Source: an uncultured Rhodanobacteraceae bacterium (GTDB lineage Bacteria > Pseudomonadota > Gammaproteobacteria > Xanthomonadales > SZUA-5). From it: a stretch of DNA of 25,326 bases. The DNA lies in assembly GCA_937928755.1 (NCBI GenBank), contig CALEZI010000124.1:1-25326 (forward strand), in the 5' to 3' direction. The notes under the pieces were generated by a model that saw only the letters and a program-made list of their open reading frames with translations, did not search any database and was not told the DNA's origin. The stretch's first letter is position 1; every line of letters starts with the position of its first letter. This document shows positions 8,967 through 14,961 of the stretch, piece by piece. The position numbers were made by a program, and so were the translations under genes.

Positions 8967-10081
8967 ACAGCCAAACCTGTGCTGCTGCGACGTCGGTATC
9001 CGGGGCGACGGTGCTGGTGGTCGACGACCAACCGGTCAATATCCAGATGGTCGGCAGCCTGTTGGCAGCCGCCGGTTTCGATGTCATGCCGGCGCGTTCG
9101 GGCAGCGAGGCTTTGACGCGCATCCGGGCGCGCATGCCGGACTTGATCCTGCTCGATCTGTTGATGCCCGGGATGGATGGATTCGCCGTGCTGGCGACAT
9201 TGCGCGACGACCGCTTGCACGCGGCGGTGCCGGTGATCGTGCTGACATCGTTGCAGGACCGCGAACTGCTGGTGCGCGCTTTCGCCGCCGGCGCCGTGGA
9301 TTATCTGACCAAACCTTTCGTGGTCGAGGAGTTGCTCGCCCGCGTACGCACGCATGTCGAACTCAAACGAGCGCGCGACCATCTGGCCCGCATCGCGCGC
9401 GAGCAGCAAGAGCTGACGCAGATTGTCGCGCACGACCTGAAGAGCCCGTTGTCGAACATCCAGTTCAGCGCGCAGATGCTGCAGCGCAAACCCAATCTGC
9501 CGGCAGAACGCCAGGCTGGCCTGCTGCGCACGATCAGCGACTGCGCCAACGAGGCGCTGCGCTTCGTGCAGGTCTACCTCGGCCGATGGGCCGACGGAGA
9601 ACTGCGCCGGCGTCACAACATCGAATCAGTGGAACTGCAGCCACTGATCCGAAGCTTGATCGAACGCATGGCGGATGCCGCCGCTGCGCGCGGCGTCGAA
9701 TTCGTTTTCGCCGCGACGGGCGACCTGCCGCCGGTTGCGGCGGACCGCATCGGCGTCGGCAATGTGCTGCAGAACCTGCTGTCCAACGCGCTGCGCTACG
9801 GCGGCGGCGATAGCAACATCGACGTCGAGCTGACGCGCGGCACCATGGGCAACCTGCGCGTCTGCGTGCTCGATCGCGGTCCAGGCATCAGCGCCAGCGA
9901 CCGCGAGCGACTGTTTCGTCGCTTCGTGCGCCTGGAGGCCGGTAGCGAATCCGGCGACTCCACTGGCCTGGGACTGGCGATCGCCCGCCAGGAGGCGGTC
10001 CAGATGGGTGGGCAACTCTGGTACGAGGACCGTCCGGGCGGCGGCGCGATGTTCGCGCTGGAGTTGCCGATCGCCAGTTGA
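8963..10081 (+). CDS. Receiver-histidine kinase (REC-HisKA-HATPase)
   Basis: This 372-residue soluble protein has a receiver first and a kinase second. The receiver (about residues 15-135) contains VVDDQPVN, Asp65 in LLDLLMPGMDG and the YLTKPF lysine motif. The HisKA part has His157 in IVAHDLKSPLSNI. The HATPase has NLLSNALRYGG, DRGPGIS and STGLGLAIAR. Such receiver-kinases usually relay a phosphate received from another kinase. The start ATG overlaps the stop of the CHASE3 hybrid kinase (ATGA), so the two are made together and probably work as a pair. It has no DNA-binding domain; output may pass to the nearby Hpt protein or a distant regulator, which is inference. Confidence 0.93.
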   Translation: MNSQTCAAATSVSGATVLVVDDQPVNIQMVGSLLAAAGFDVMPARSGSEALTRIRARMPDLILLDLLMPGMDGFAVLATLRDDRLHAAVPVIVLTSLQDRELLVRAFAAGAVDYLTKPFVVEELLARVRTHVELKRARDHLARIAREQQELTQIVAHDLKSPLSNIQFSAQMLQRKPNLPAERQAGLLRTISDCANEALRFVQVYLGRWADGELRRRHNIESVELQPLIRSLIERMADAAAARGVEFVFAATGDLPPVAADRIGVGNVLQNLLSNALRYGGGDSNIDVELTRGTMGNLRVCVLDRGPGISASDRERLFRRFVRLEAGSESGDSTGLGLAIARQEAVQMGGQLWYEDRPGGGAMFALELPIAS

Positions 10082-10113
10082 CGGCCGCGGCGGTCGCCGC
10101 GCTTGTCGCCTCA

Positions 10114-10124
10114 TGCAGTTTGCA
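10114..10124. promoter_or_regulatory. Proposed enhancer site (UAS) upstream of the Crp/Fnr gene
   Basis: TGCAGTTTGCA is identical over 11 bases to the dyad at 4963 and differs at one base from that at 2005. The flanks CA(TGCAGTTTGCA) are shared with the 4963 copy. A weaker TGCAATGC follows at about 10145-10152. It sits about 108 bp upstream of the -24-like box. Confidence 0.5.
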
Positions 10125-10152
10125 ACATGGCACGGCGGAACTCGTGCAATGC

Positions 10153-10188
10153 GCCCGAAAGAACCACCGAAGCGCCCGGATTTCGGGC
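10153..10188 (+). terminator. Weak hairpin after the receiver-kinase gene
   Basis: GCCCGAAA and TTTCGGGC form an 8-bp perfect stem around a 20-nt loop about 70 bases past the receiver-kinase stop codon. An A/T-rich stretch (AAATTTAT) follows. It could end the operon transcript, but the loop is long and the assignment is tentative. Confidence 0.35.
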
Positions 10189-10200
10189 CCAAATTTATCG

Positions 10201-10213
10201 CAAGTCATTGATT
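10201..10213 (-). promoter_or_regulatory. IHF-like site
   Basis: CAAGTCATTGATT is a perfect match to the reverse complement of the IHF consensus WATCAA-N4-TTR. It lies between the TGCA dyad (10114) and the -24-like box (10232), with AT-rich DNA just upstream. Confidence 0.55.
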
Positions 10214-10231
10214 CGTGGGAATCTTCCTGTC

Positions 10232-10246
10232 TGGCACGGTCTTTGA
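10232..10246 (+). promoter_or_regulatory. Possible sigma-54 promoter for the Crp/Fnr gene
   Basis: TGGCACGGTCTTTGA has a perfect -24 half (TGGCACG) but GA replaces the GC of the -12 element. It is 57 bases from the start codon. Alone it is a weak call. The identical arrangement of dyad, IHF-like site and -24 box seen upstream of the CsbD-like gene raises the likelihood. Confidence 0.45.
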
Positions 10247-10302
10247 GTCAACCGAATCAGATCGCGGCCGTTCGAGCCGCGCGGCCTGAAGGAGTACGAT
10301 CG

Positions 10303-11160
10303 ATGGCAGCCATCTGCAGCGAAGCCACCCGCGATCCCGCACGTGTCGCGCGAATTCACGCGCCGGTCTGCCCGGCACCGCAGGGAAACCAACTGCTGGC
10401 GGCGATGCCGGCGGATGTGCGCGAGGTCCTGTTCCCGCATCTGCAAAGGGTCTGGCTGCCGGTCGGCAAAGTCCTGCACGAAGCTGGCGACTGCATGCGT
10501 CAGGTCTATTTTCCGAGCGGCGCCCTGGTGTCGTTGTCGATGGCAATGGAGGACGGCACCGCCACCGAGATCGCCGCAGTCGGCAACGAAGGCCTGGTCG
10601 GCATGGCCAGCATCCTCGGTGGAGAAACCAATCTGGTTCGGGCACTGGTGGTCGATTCGGGCAGTGCATTCGCGCTGAGTCGGGCACGTCTGATGGAGTT
10701 CTTTCACGGCAGCGCCGCGCTGCAACAGTTGTTGCTGCGTTATGCGCAGGCCAGCCTCATCCAGGTTGCGCAGACGGCCGCGTGCAATCGTCGGCATTCG
10801 GTCGAGCAGCAGTTCTGTCGATGGCTCCTGCAACGCCTCGACCATGGCGACACGCAGTGCGTGCACGCCACGCACGAAGCCATCGCGAGTGTGCTCGGGG
10901 TTCGGCGGGAGACCGTCAGCCAGGTCGCCGGACGACTGCAGAAGCTCGGCTTGATCCAGTTGTCGCGTTGCCGGCTCGAGATCATCGATCGCCGCCCGAT
11001 CGAGACCTTGTGTTGCGAGTGCTATTTCGTCGTGCGCAAGGAGACCGATCGCCTGTTGCCTGCCGCCACCTCGGGATTGCGCCAGATGGCAGCCGGCAGC
11101 GCGGCGAGATCGGCCGTCGCGGGTCGCCGGATGGCGCTGCCGATGGCCGGAATTCTCTGA
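10303..11160 (+). CDS. Crp/Fnr-family transcription regulator
   Basis: This 285-residue DNA-binding regulator has an N-terminal cyclic-nucleotide-type beta-barrel at about residues 32-150 (YFPSGALVSL and the glycine-rich turn GNEGLVGMASILGG). A dimer helix follows and then a winged helix-turn-helix at about 165-230 (HEAIASVLGVRRETVSQVAGRLQKLGLI). The phosphate-binding signature of cAMP receptors is not evident, and there is no N-terminal Fnr cysteine cluster, so the effector is unknown. A basic C-terminal tail of about 50 residues with Cys237, Cys238 and Cys240 exceeds the usual length. ATG 10303 is preceded by GAAGGAG. It stands behind the dyad/IHF/-24 arrangement, so it may be a secondary regulator in the proposed sigma-54 circuit. 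Confidence 0.9.
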   Translation: MAAICSEATRDPARVARIHAPVCPAPQGNQLLAAMPADVREVLFPHLQRVWLPVGKVLHEAGDCMRQVYFPSGALVSLSMAMEDGTATEIAAVGNEGLVGMASILGGETNLVRALVVDSGSAFALSRARLMEFFHGSAALQQLLLRYAQASLIQVAQTAACNRRHSVEQQFCRWLLQRLDHGDTQCVHATHEAIASVLGVRRETVSQVAGRLQKLGLIQLSRCRLEIIDRRPIETLCCECYFVVRKETDRLLPAATSGLRQMAAGSAARSAVAGRRMALPMAGIL

Positions 11161-11288
11161 CCCGCGCGTCACCAGCGGCGGAAGCGAGTGCCTCGGCGCG
11201 AATGCAAAGTTGTCGCAATGCGACTGTGCGGCAGTGACGAGAACGCATAGCATCCACCGGGTCCTGGTCCACCGGCAGCCTTGCACCC

Positions 11289-11741
11289 GTGATCGCCTGG
11301 TTCACATCTCTGCTGCGCAGGATTGCGGCGCTGCTCGGGTTCGGGCGTAGCGCCCACAACGACGACTTCGATCCGGAACTGCGCGAGGTGTTCTTCGCCG
11401 AACTGGAGGACGTGACTCAGTTGCTGACTGGCGCATTCGCGACCTGGCGCGCCACGCCCACCGACCAGGCTGCGATGCAGAACCTGCGCCGCGGCTTCCA
11501 CACGATCAAGGGATCGGCACTGATGGTGGGCGCGAGTGCGCTCGGCGACTTCTGCCGACACCTGGAGCAGTTGTCGATCCGGCTGATGGAGCAACAGGTC
11601 AAGGTGACGCCGGCGATGGTGGTCACGATCGAACAAGCCATTGCGTTGCTGCCGGCATTCGCCAAGACCATCAGCGAAGGCCGCGCACCGCCACCGCAGT
11701 CGCACGCCGTCGCAAACCGGGTGCAGCGGATGCTGGCGTAG
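11289..11741 (+). CDS. Stand-alone histidine phosphotransfer (Hpt) protein
   Basis: This 150-residue protein is mostly an Hpt domain (about residues 30-125) with the phospho-acceptor His71 in the motif GFHTIKGSALMVG. It closely resembles the N-terminal Hpt modules of ChpA/PilL-type chemotaxis kinases (FFAELEDVTQLL...LRRGFHTIKGSA), but no kinase domain follows. The N-terminus (WFTSLLRRIAALLGFG) is amphipathic or hydrophobic. The start is a GTG at 11289 with no strong ribosome-binding site, so expression may be low or the start may differ. It could relay phosphate between the hybrid kinase, the receiver-kinase and a response regulator such as the enhancer-binding protein; this is inference from proximity. 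Confidence 0.8.
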   Translation: MIAWFTSLLRRIAALLGFGRSAHNDDFDPELREVFFAELEDVTQLLTGAFATWRATPTDQAAMQNLRRGFHTIKGSALMVGASALGDFCRHLEQLSIRLMEQQVKVTPAMVVTIEQAIALLPAFAKTISEGRAPPPQSHAVANRVQRMLA

Positions 11742-11760
11742 TTGGCATGCTTGGCGTAGG

Positions 11761-11791
11761 GCGGGTCCTTCGCCTGCGGCGAAGTACCCGC
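11761..11791. repeat. REP-like hairpin 1 between convergent genes
   Basis: Arms GCGGGT-C-CTTCGCC and GGCGAAG-T-ACCCGC around a TGC loop form a long stem with one internal mismatch. It shares its apical CGCC-TGC-GGCG with the next hairpin. Lying between the convergent Hpt and preA genes, it may act as a terminator. Confidence 0.7.
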
Positions 11792-11812
11792 CGCGGATCG
11801 TCAACAGGCACC

Positions 11813-11839
11813 GGTGGATTCGCCTGCGGCGGATCCACC
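11813..11839. repeat. REP-like hairpin 2 between convergent genes
   Basis: Arms GGTGGAT-T-CGCC and GGCG-G-ATCCACC around a TGC loop form a stem with one mismatch. Its tip is the same as in the hairpin at 11761, while the lower arms differ. It lies 8 bases from the preA stop codon and may terminate preA. Confidence 0.7.
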
Positions 11840-11847
11840 CTGCTGTT

Positions 11848-13116
11848 TCAAGCCTCCGCCTTGCGCATCGGGTTGTTCGGATGCGTGGTCCAGTTGCGAT
11901 AGCTGCCGTCGTCGACGCGTTCCATGGTGATGCAGCCGTCCACCGGGCAGACGTGCATGCACAGATTGCAGCCGACGCATTCCTCGTCGATCACTTCGAA
12001 GAAACGCACGCCATCTTTTTCTTTGGTGATCGCCTGGTGCGAGGTGTCTTCGCAGGCGATATGGCAGAGGCCGCATTTGACGCACTTGTCCTGGTCGATG
12101 CGCGCCTTGATGTCGTAGGCCATGTTGAGGAACTGCCAGTCGGTGACGTTGCCCACCGCCTTGCCGACGAAATCGTCCAGGCGCGCATAACCTTTGCTAT
12201 CCATCCAGTTGTTCAGGCCGTCGATCATGTCGTCGACGATGCGGAAGCCGTAGTGCATCGCCGCGGTGCACACCTGCACGCTGCCGCAGCCGAGCGCCAT
12301 GAACTCGGCAGCGTCGCGCCAGCTGCCGATACCACCGATACCGCTGATCGGCTTGCCGTGGGTTTGTGGATCGCGCGCGATCTCGGCGACCATGTTGAGC
12401 GCGATCGGCCGCACCGCCGGCCCGCAATAGCCGCCGTGGGTACCCTTGCCATCGACCGTTGGCGTCGGCGCCATGAGATCGAGATCGACTGTGGTGATCG
12501 AGTTGATCGTGTTGATCAGCGACACCGCGTCGGCACCACCCTTGAAGGCCGCGCGCGCCGAAGTGCGGATGTCGGTGATGTTCGGCGTCAACTTGACGAT
12601 GCACGGCAGCTTCGAATGCAGCTTAACCCAGCGCGCGACCATTTCCACGTACTCGGGTACCTGCCCCACCGCCGAGCCCATGCCGCGCTCGCTCATCCCG
12701 TGCGGGCAGCCGAAGTTCAGTTCGACGGCATCGCAGCCGGTGTCCTCGACCATCGGCAGGATGTACTTCCAGGAGGCCTCGTCGCACGGCACCATCAGCG
12801 ACACGATCATCGCCCGGTCCGGCCACAGCCGCTTGATTTCGGCGATCTCCCTGAGGTTGACCGCCAACGGCCGATCGGTGATCAACTCGATGTTGTTGAG
12901 CCCGGCGATGCGTTGCCCATTCAGCTTGACCGCGCCGTAACGCGAGCTGACGTTGACCACCGGCGGATCGATGCCGAGCGTTTTCCAGACCACGCCGCCC
13001 CAACCCGCCTCGAACGCTCGATTGACGTTGTAGGCCTTGTCGGTCGGCGGCGCCGAGGCCAGCCAGAACGGGTTCGGGGAACGAATTCCGACGAAATTGC
13101 AGGAGAGATCGGCCAT
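11848..13116 (-). CDS. preA: NAD-dependent dihydropyrimidine dehydrogenase, PreA subunit
   Basis: This 422-residue cytoplasmic subunit reduces uracil and thymine to their 5,6-dihydro forms together with PreT, the first step of reductive pyrimidine breakdown. It has an N-terminal FMN-binding barrel of the dihydroorotate-dehydrogenase type (NPFWLASAPPTDK, LNFGCPHGMSERGMGSAVGQ, KLTPNITDI, GIGGIGSWRDAAEF). The C-terminal 2x[4Fe-4S] ferredoxin part has Cys345/348/351/355 and Cys380/383/386/390. ATG 13116 (MADLSCNF) gives the usual family length; the open frame further upstream lacks similarity. The ribosome-binding site is weak (GAGCAG). Its partner preT is 11 kb away on the same strand, unlike the usual adjacent arrangement. 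Confidence 0.95.
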   Translation of the reverse strand: MADLSCNFVGIRSPNPFWLASAPPTDKAYNVNRAFEAGWGGVVWKTLGIDPPVVNVSSRYGAVKLNGQRIAGLNNIELITDRPLAVNLREIAEIKRLWPDRAMIVSLMVPCDEASWKYILPMVEDTGCDAVELNFGCPHGMSERGMGSAVGQVPEYVEMVARWVKLHSKLPCIVKLTPNITDIRTSARAAFKGGADAVSLINTINSITTVDLDLMAPTPTVDGKGTHGGYCGPAVRPIALNMVAEIARDPQTHGKPISGIGGIGSWRDAAEFMALGCGSVQVCTAAMHYGFRIVDDMIDGLNNWMDSKGYARLDDFVGKAVGNVTDWQFLNMAYDIKARIDQDKCVKCGLCHIACEDTSHQAITKEKDGVRFFEVIDEECVGCNLCMHVCPVDGCITMERVDDGSYRNWTTHPNNPMRKAEA

Positions 13117-13331
13117 CGTGCTGCTCGCGGGTCTACATCCTGTGCACACTACACCGGGAGCGCATCCACGTGCATGCCCGCCGCCTTTCGCCGGTAACGC
13201 GGGTCCGGGTTCTCCCGCCTCTCGCGCGGTCAACGGTCCGTTGCGCGGGTCAGCGCGGATTCGGATTTGCTTGATTCGTTGCGATCAGGTGCGCAACATG
13301 GCGGCGGTCGCCAGGCACCGAGGATCACGCC

Positions 13332-14573
13332 ATGCAGCGAGACACGCGCACCAGGAGGCCGCGCAGCCTGTTCGGGATCGGTCTCCTGACCTCGGCCTTG
13401 CTGGTGGGTCCGGCACCCGCGGCCGAGCCATCCCGCGATCTGCTGACGCTCGCCGAGGGTGCGGTGCTGGTGAGCGCCACGGCCAATCCGCATGCGGCGT
13501 GGAACTTGATCGACGGTGCAGCGCGGACGCGCTGGGACAGTGGTGGGCCGAAGTTTCCGGGGCCGTGGCAGTTCGTCTTCGAGTTGCGTGCGCCAACCCG
13601 GCTCACTGCGCTGGGCGTGCGGGGCGCCGGGAAACGACCCGCCGGCGGGGTGACCTCTTCGGCGCGCGGCATCCGCTTCGAAGCCTCCGCGCAGGCGGCC
13701 GACAGCGGCTTCGTCGAATTGGCGCGCATCGATGCCGCCGCGGACGGCGAGTCGATGATCGAACTGCAGGGCACCGAGCCGGTGCGCTGGTTACGGCTGA
13801 GCATCGACTCCGATCATGCCGGCGGCGTCTGGCCCTATCTGGATGAAGTGATCGCCTTCGGCGAACAGGCGGCCGTCGACAGCGGACCACGCTTTGCCGG
13901 CGTATTCGAGGTGCGTGCGCGCGAGTTCATCGAGTTGCGCCAACAGGGGGCCACGGTCAGCGGTTGCTTCATCGAAGCCGGCGGGCACGCCGCCGGTACC
14001 TTGCAGGGTGAAGTCGTCGAGGGCGTGGCGCGTTTGACCTGGCAGCGCAGCGATCGCGACGGCATTCACGGCACGGCGGTGCTGGTGATCGACAGTCGCG
14101 GCCATTTGAACGGGGTTCGCCATCGCCAGCGCAGTCGCTCTTCCTGGGGCGGCCCACCCGCGGCAAAGGACACGCAAACGCCGTGCGCTTTGCCCGCGAC
14201 CGTCGCCAACCCGATCGCCGCCGCCCTCGAAGACGCAGGCACGGCACGCATCTACGGCATCCTGTTCGACTTCGATCAAGCCAGCCTCAAGCCGGCGTCG
14301 ACGCCAGCCCTGGAACAACTGCAGCAAGCGCTGCTGGCCAGCCCGACGCTGCAGGTCGACATAGAAGGCCACACCGATGATCAGGGCGACGACGCCTACA
14401 ATCTCGCGCTGTCGTTGCGGCGCGCCGCCGCCGTGGTCGACTGGCTGGTCGCCCACGGCATCGAATCCGCGCGCCTGCATCCGGTGGGTCGCGGCGAGGC
14501 CGAGCCAGTGGTGAGCAACGACAGCGCCGACGACCGCGCGCTGAACCGTCGGGTTGAGGTGGTTCGGCGTTGA
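13332..14573 (+). CDS. OmpA-domain envelope protein with discoidin-like N-terminal domain
   Basis: This 413-residue secreted protein has a signal peptide (LLVGPAPAAEP, cleavage near residue 31). Residues about 40-175 form a region with the look of an F5/8 (discoidin) carbohydrate-binding domain (AWNLIDGAARTRWDS, PWQFVFEL, VRWLRLSIDS). A beta-rich middle section follows. The C-terminal OmpA peptidoglycan-binding domain starts near residue 308 (ILFDFDQASLKP...EGHTDDQGDDAYN.ALS..RAAAV...NRRVEVV). It should sit in the periplasm or outer membrane attached to peptidoglycan. GAGG lies upstream of the ATG. It is divergent from preA across a 215-base gap in which I recognise no clear promoter. The discoidin assignment is by pattern and less certain than OmpA. 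Confidence 0.85.
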   Translation: MQRDTRTRRPRSLFGIGLLTSALLVGPAPAAEPSRDLLTLAEGAVLVSATANPHAAWNLIDGAARTRWDSGGPKFPGPWQFVFELRAPTRLTALGVRGAGKRPAGGVTSSARGIRFEASAQAADSGFVELARIDAAADGESMIELQGTEPVRWLRLSIDSDHAGGVWPYLDEVIAFGEQAAVDSGPRFAGVFEVRAREFIELRQQGATVSGCFIEAGGHAAGTLQGEVVEGVARLTWQRSDRDGIHGTAVLVIDSRGHLNGVRHRQRSRSSWGGPPAAKDTQTPCALPATVANPIAAALEDAGTARIYGILFDFDQASLKPASTPALEQLQQALLASPTLQVDIEGHTDDQGDDAYNLALSLRRAAAVVDWLVAHGIESARLHPVGRGEAEPVVSNDSADDRALNRRVEVVRR

Positions 14574-14663
14574 TGTTGGCTTGGTGCGTGCGCAACGGCG
14601 AGTCACCTCGACGAAGGCCCGCTACGGGGTGGCGCCCAGCCAGGTTCGGGCGCGCGCGGCGTC

Positions 14664-14738
14664 GTAGGTTGGGCAGAGCTCCACCCTGCCCAACAACGGA
14701 CGGCAACGTTGGGCAGGATGGAGCTCTGCCCAACCTAC
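14664..14738. repeat. Nested inverted repeat (31-bp arms, double hairpin)
   Basis: Arms 14664-14694 and 14708-14738 are reverse complements at 30 of 31 positions, separated by 13 bases. Each arm is itself a hairpin: GTTGGGCAG and CTGCCCAAC flank a 9-nt loop. The element can thus fold as one long stem or as two side-by-side hairpins. This is the form of a palindromic REP doublet or small MITE. No transposase is nearby. Confidence 0.85.
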
Positions 14739-14779
14739 CTTGGAGCGGCGTCACGAACTTCGCGCCGGCCGGTGGTTGG

Positions 14780-14902
14780 GGCAAGCAAAGGACGCAAAAG
14801 GGGCGCAAAAACAGAAAATGCGAGGGCCAGTCATGTGATCAATGGCCTTTGATCTCCTTTGCGTCCTTCGCGTCCCTTTGCGTCCTTTGCGCGCCCAGAT
14901 AC
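14780..14902. repeat. Imperfect inverted repeat rich in GCAAAGGACGC units
   Basis: The left part (about 14784-14808) carries GCAAAGGACGCAAAAGG followed by GGCGCAAA. The right part (about 14860-14902) carries the opposite-strand words TTTGCGTCC, TTCGCGTCC, TTTGCGTCC and TTTGCGC in series. The spacer includes TGATCAATGGCCTTTGATC. It looks like a second short palindromic element beside the one at 14664. Confidence 0.6.
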
Positions 14903-14961
14903 AGTCCCTTTCCTTGCGACACCGACAGTTGTCACGTAGGCCGCTGCGCGGCCAACATGAC

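Larger units (their letters stand above)
14574..14961. other. Repeat-bearing intergenic region
   Basis: No coding sequence is convincing in these 388 bases between convergent genes. They hold the nested inverted repeat at 14664-14738 and the GCAAAGGACGC-type inverted repeat at 14780-14902. Either could serve as a terminator for the OmpA-domain gene or for the propeller operon ending at 14962. Confidence 0.7.

Noticed and set aside
10126..10140. TGGCACGGCGGAACT as another sigma-54 promoter
   Set aside because: It has the -24 half only; no TTGC-like -12 element follows at the right spacing.
11208..11220. TGCAAAGTTG as a fourth activator dyad upstream of the Hpt gene
   Set aside because: It matches only one half of the TGCA-N3-TGCA dyad and there is no -24/-12 box between it and the Hpt start.
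11641..13197. Long plus-strand open frame over preA
   Set aside because: Histidine/arginine-rich translation typical of the antisense of a GC-rich gene; the minus strand is plainly PreA.
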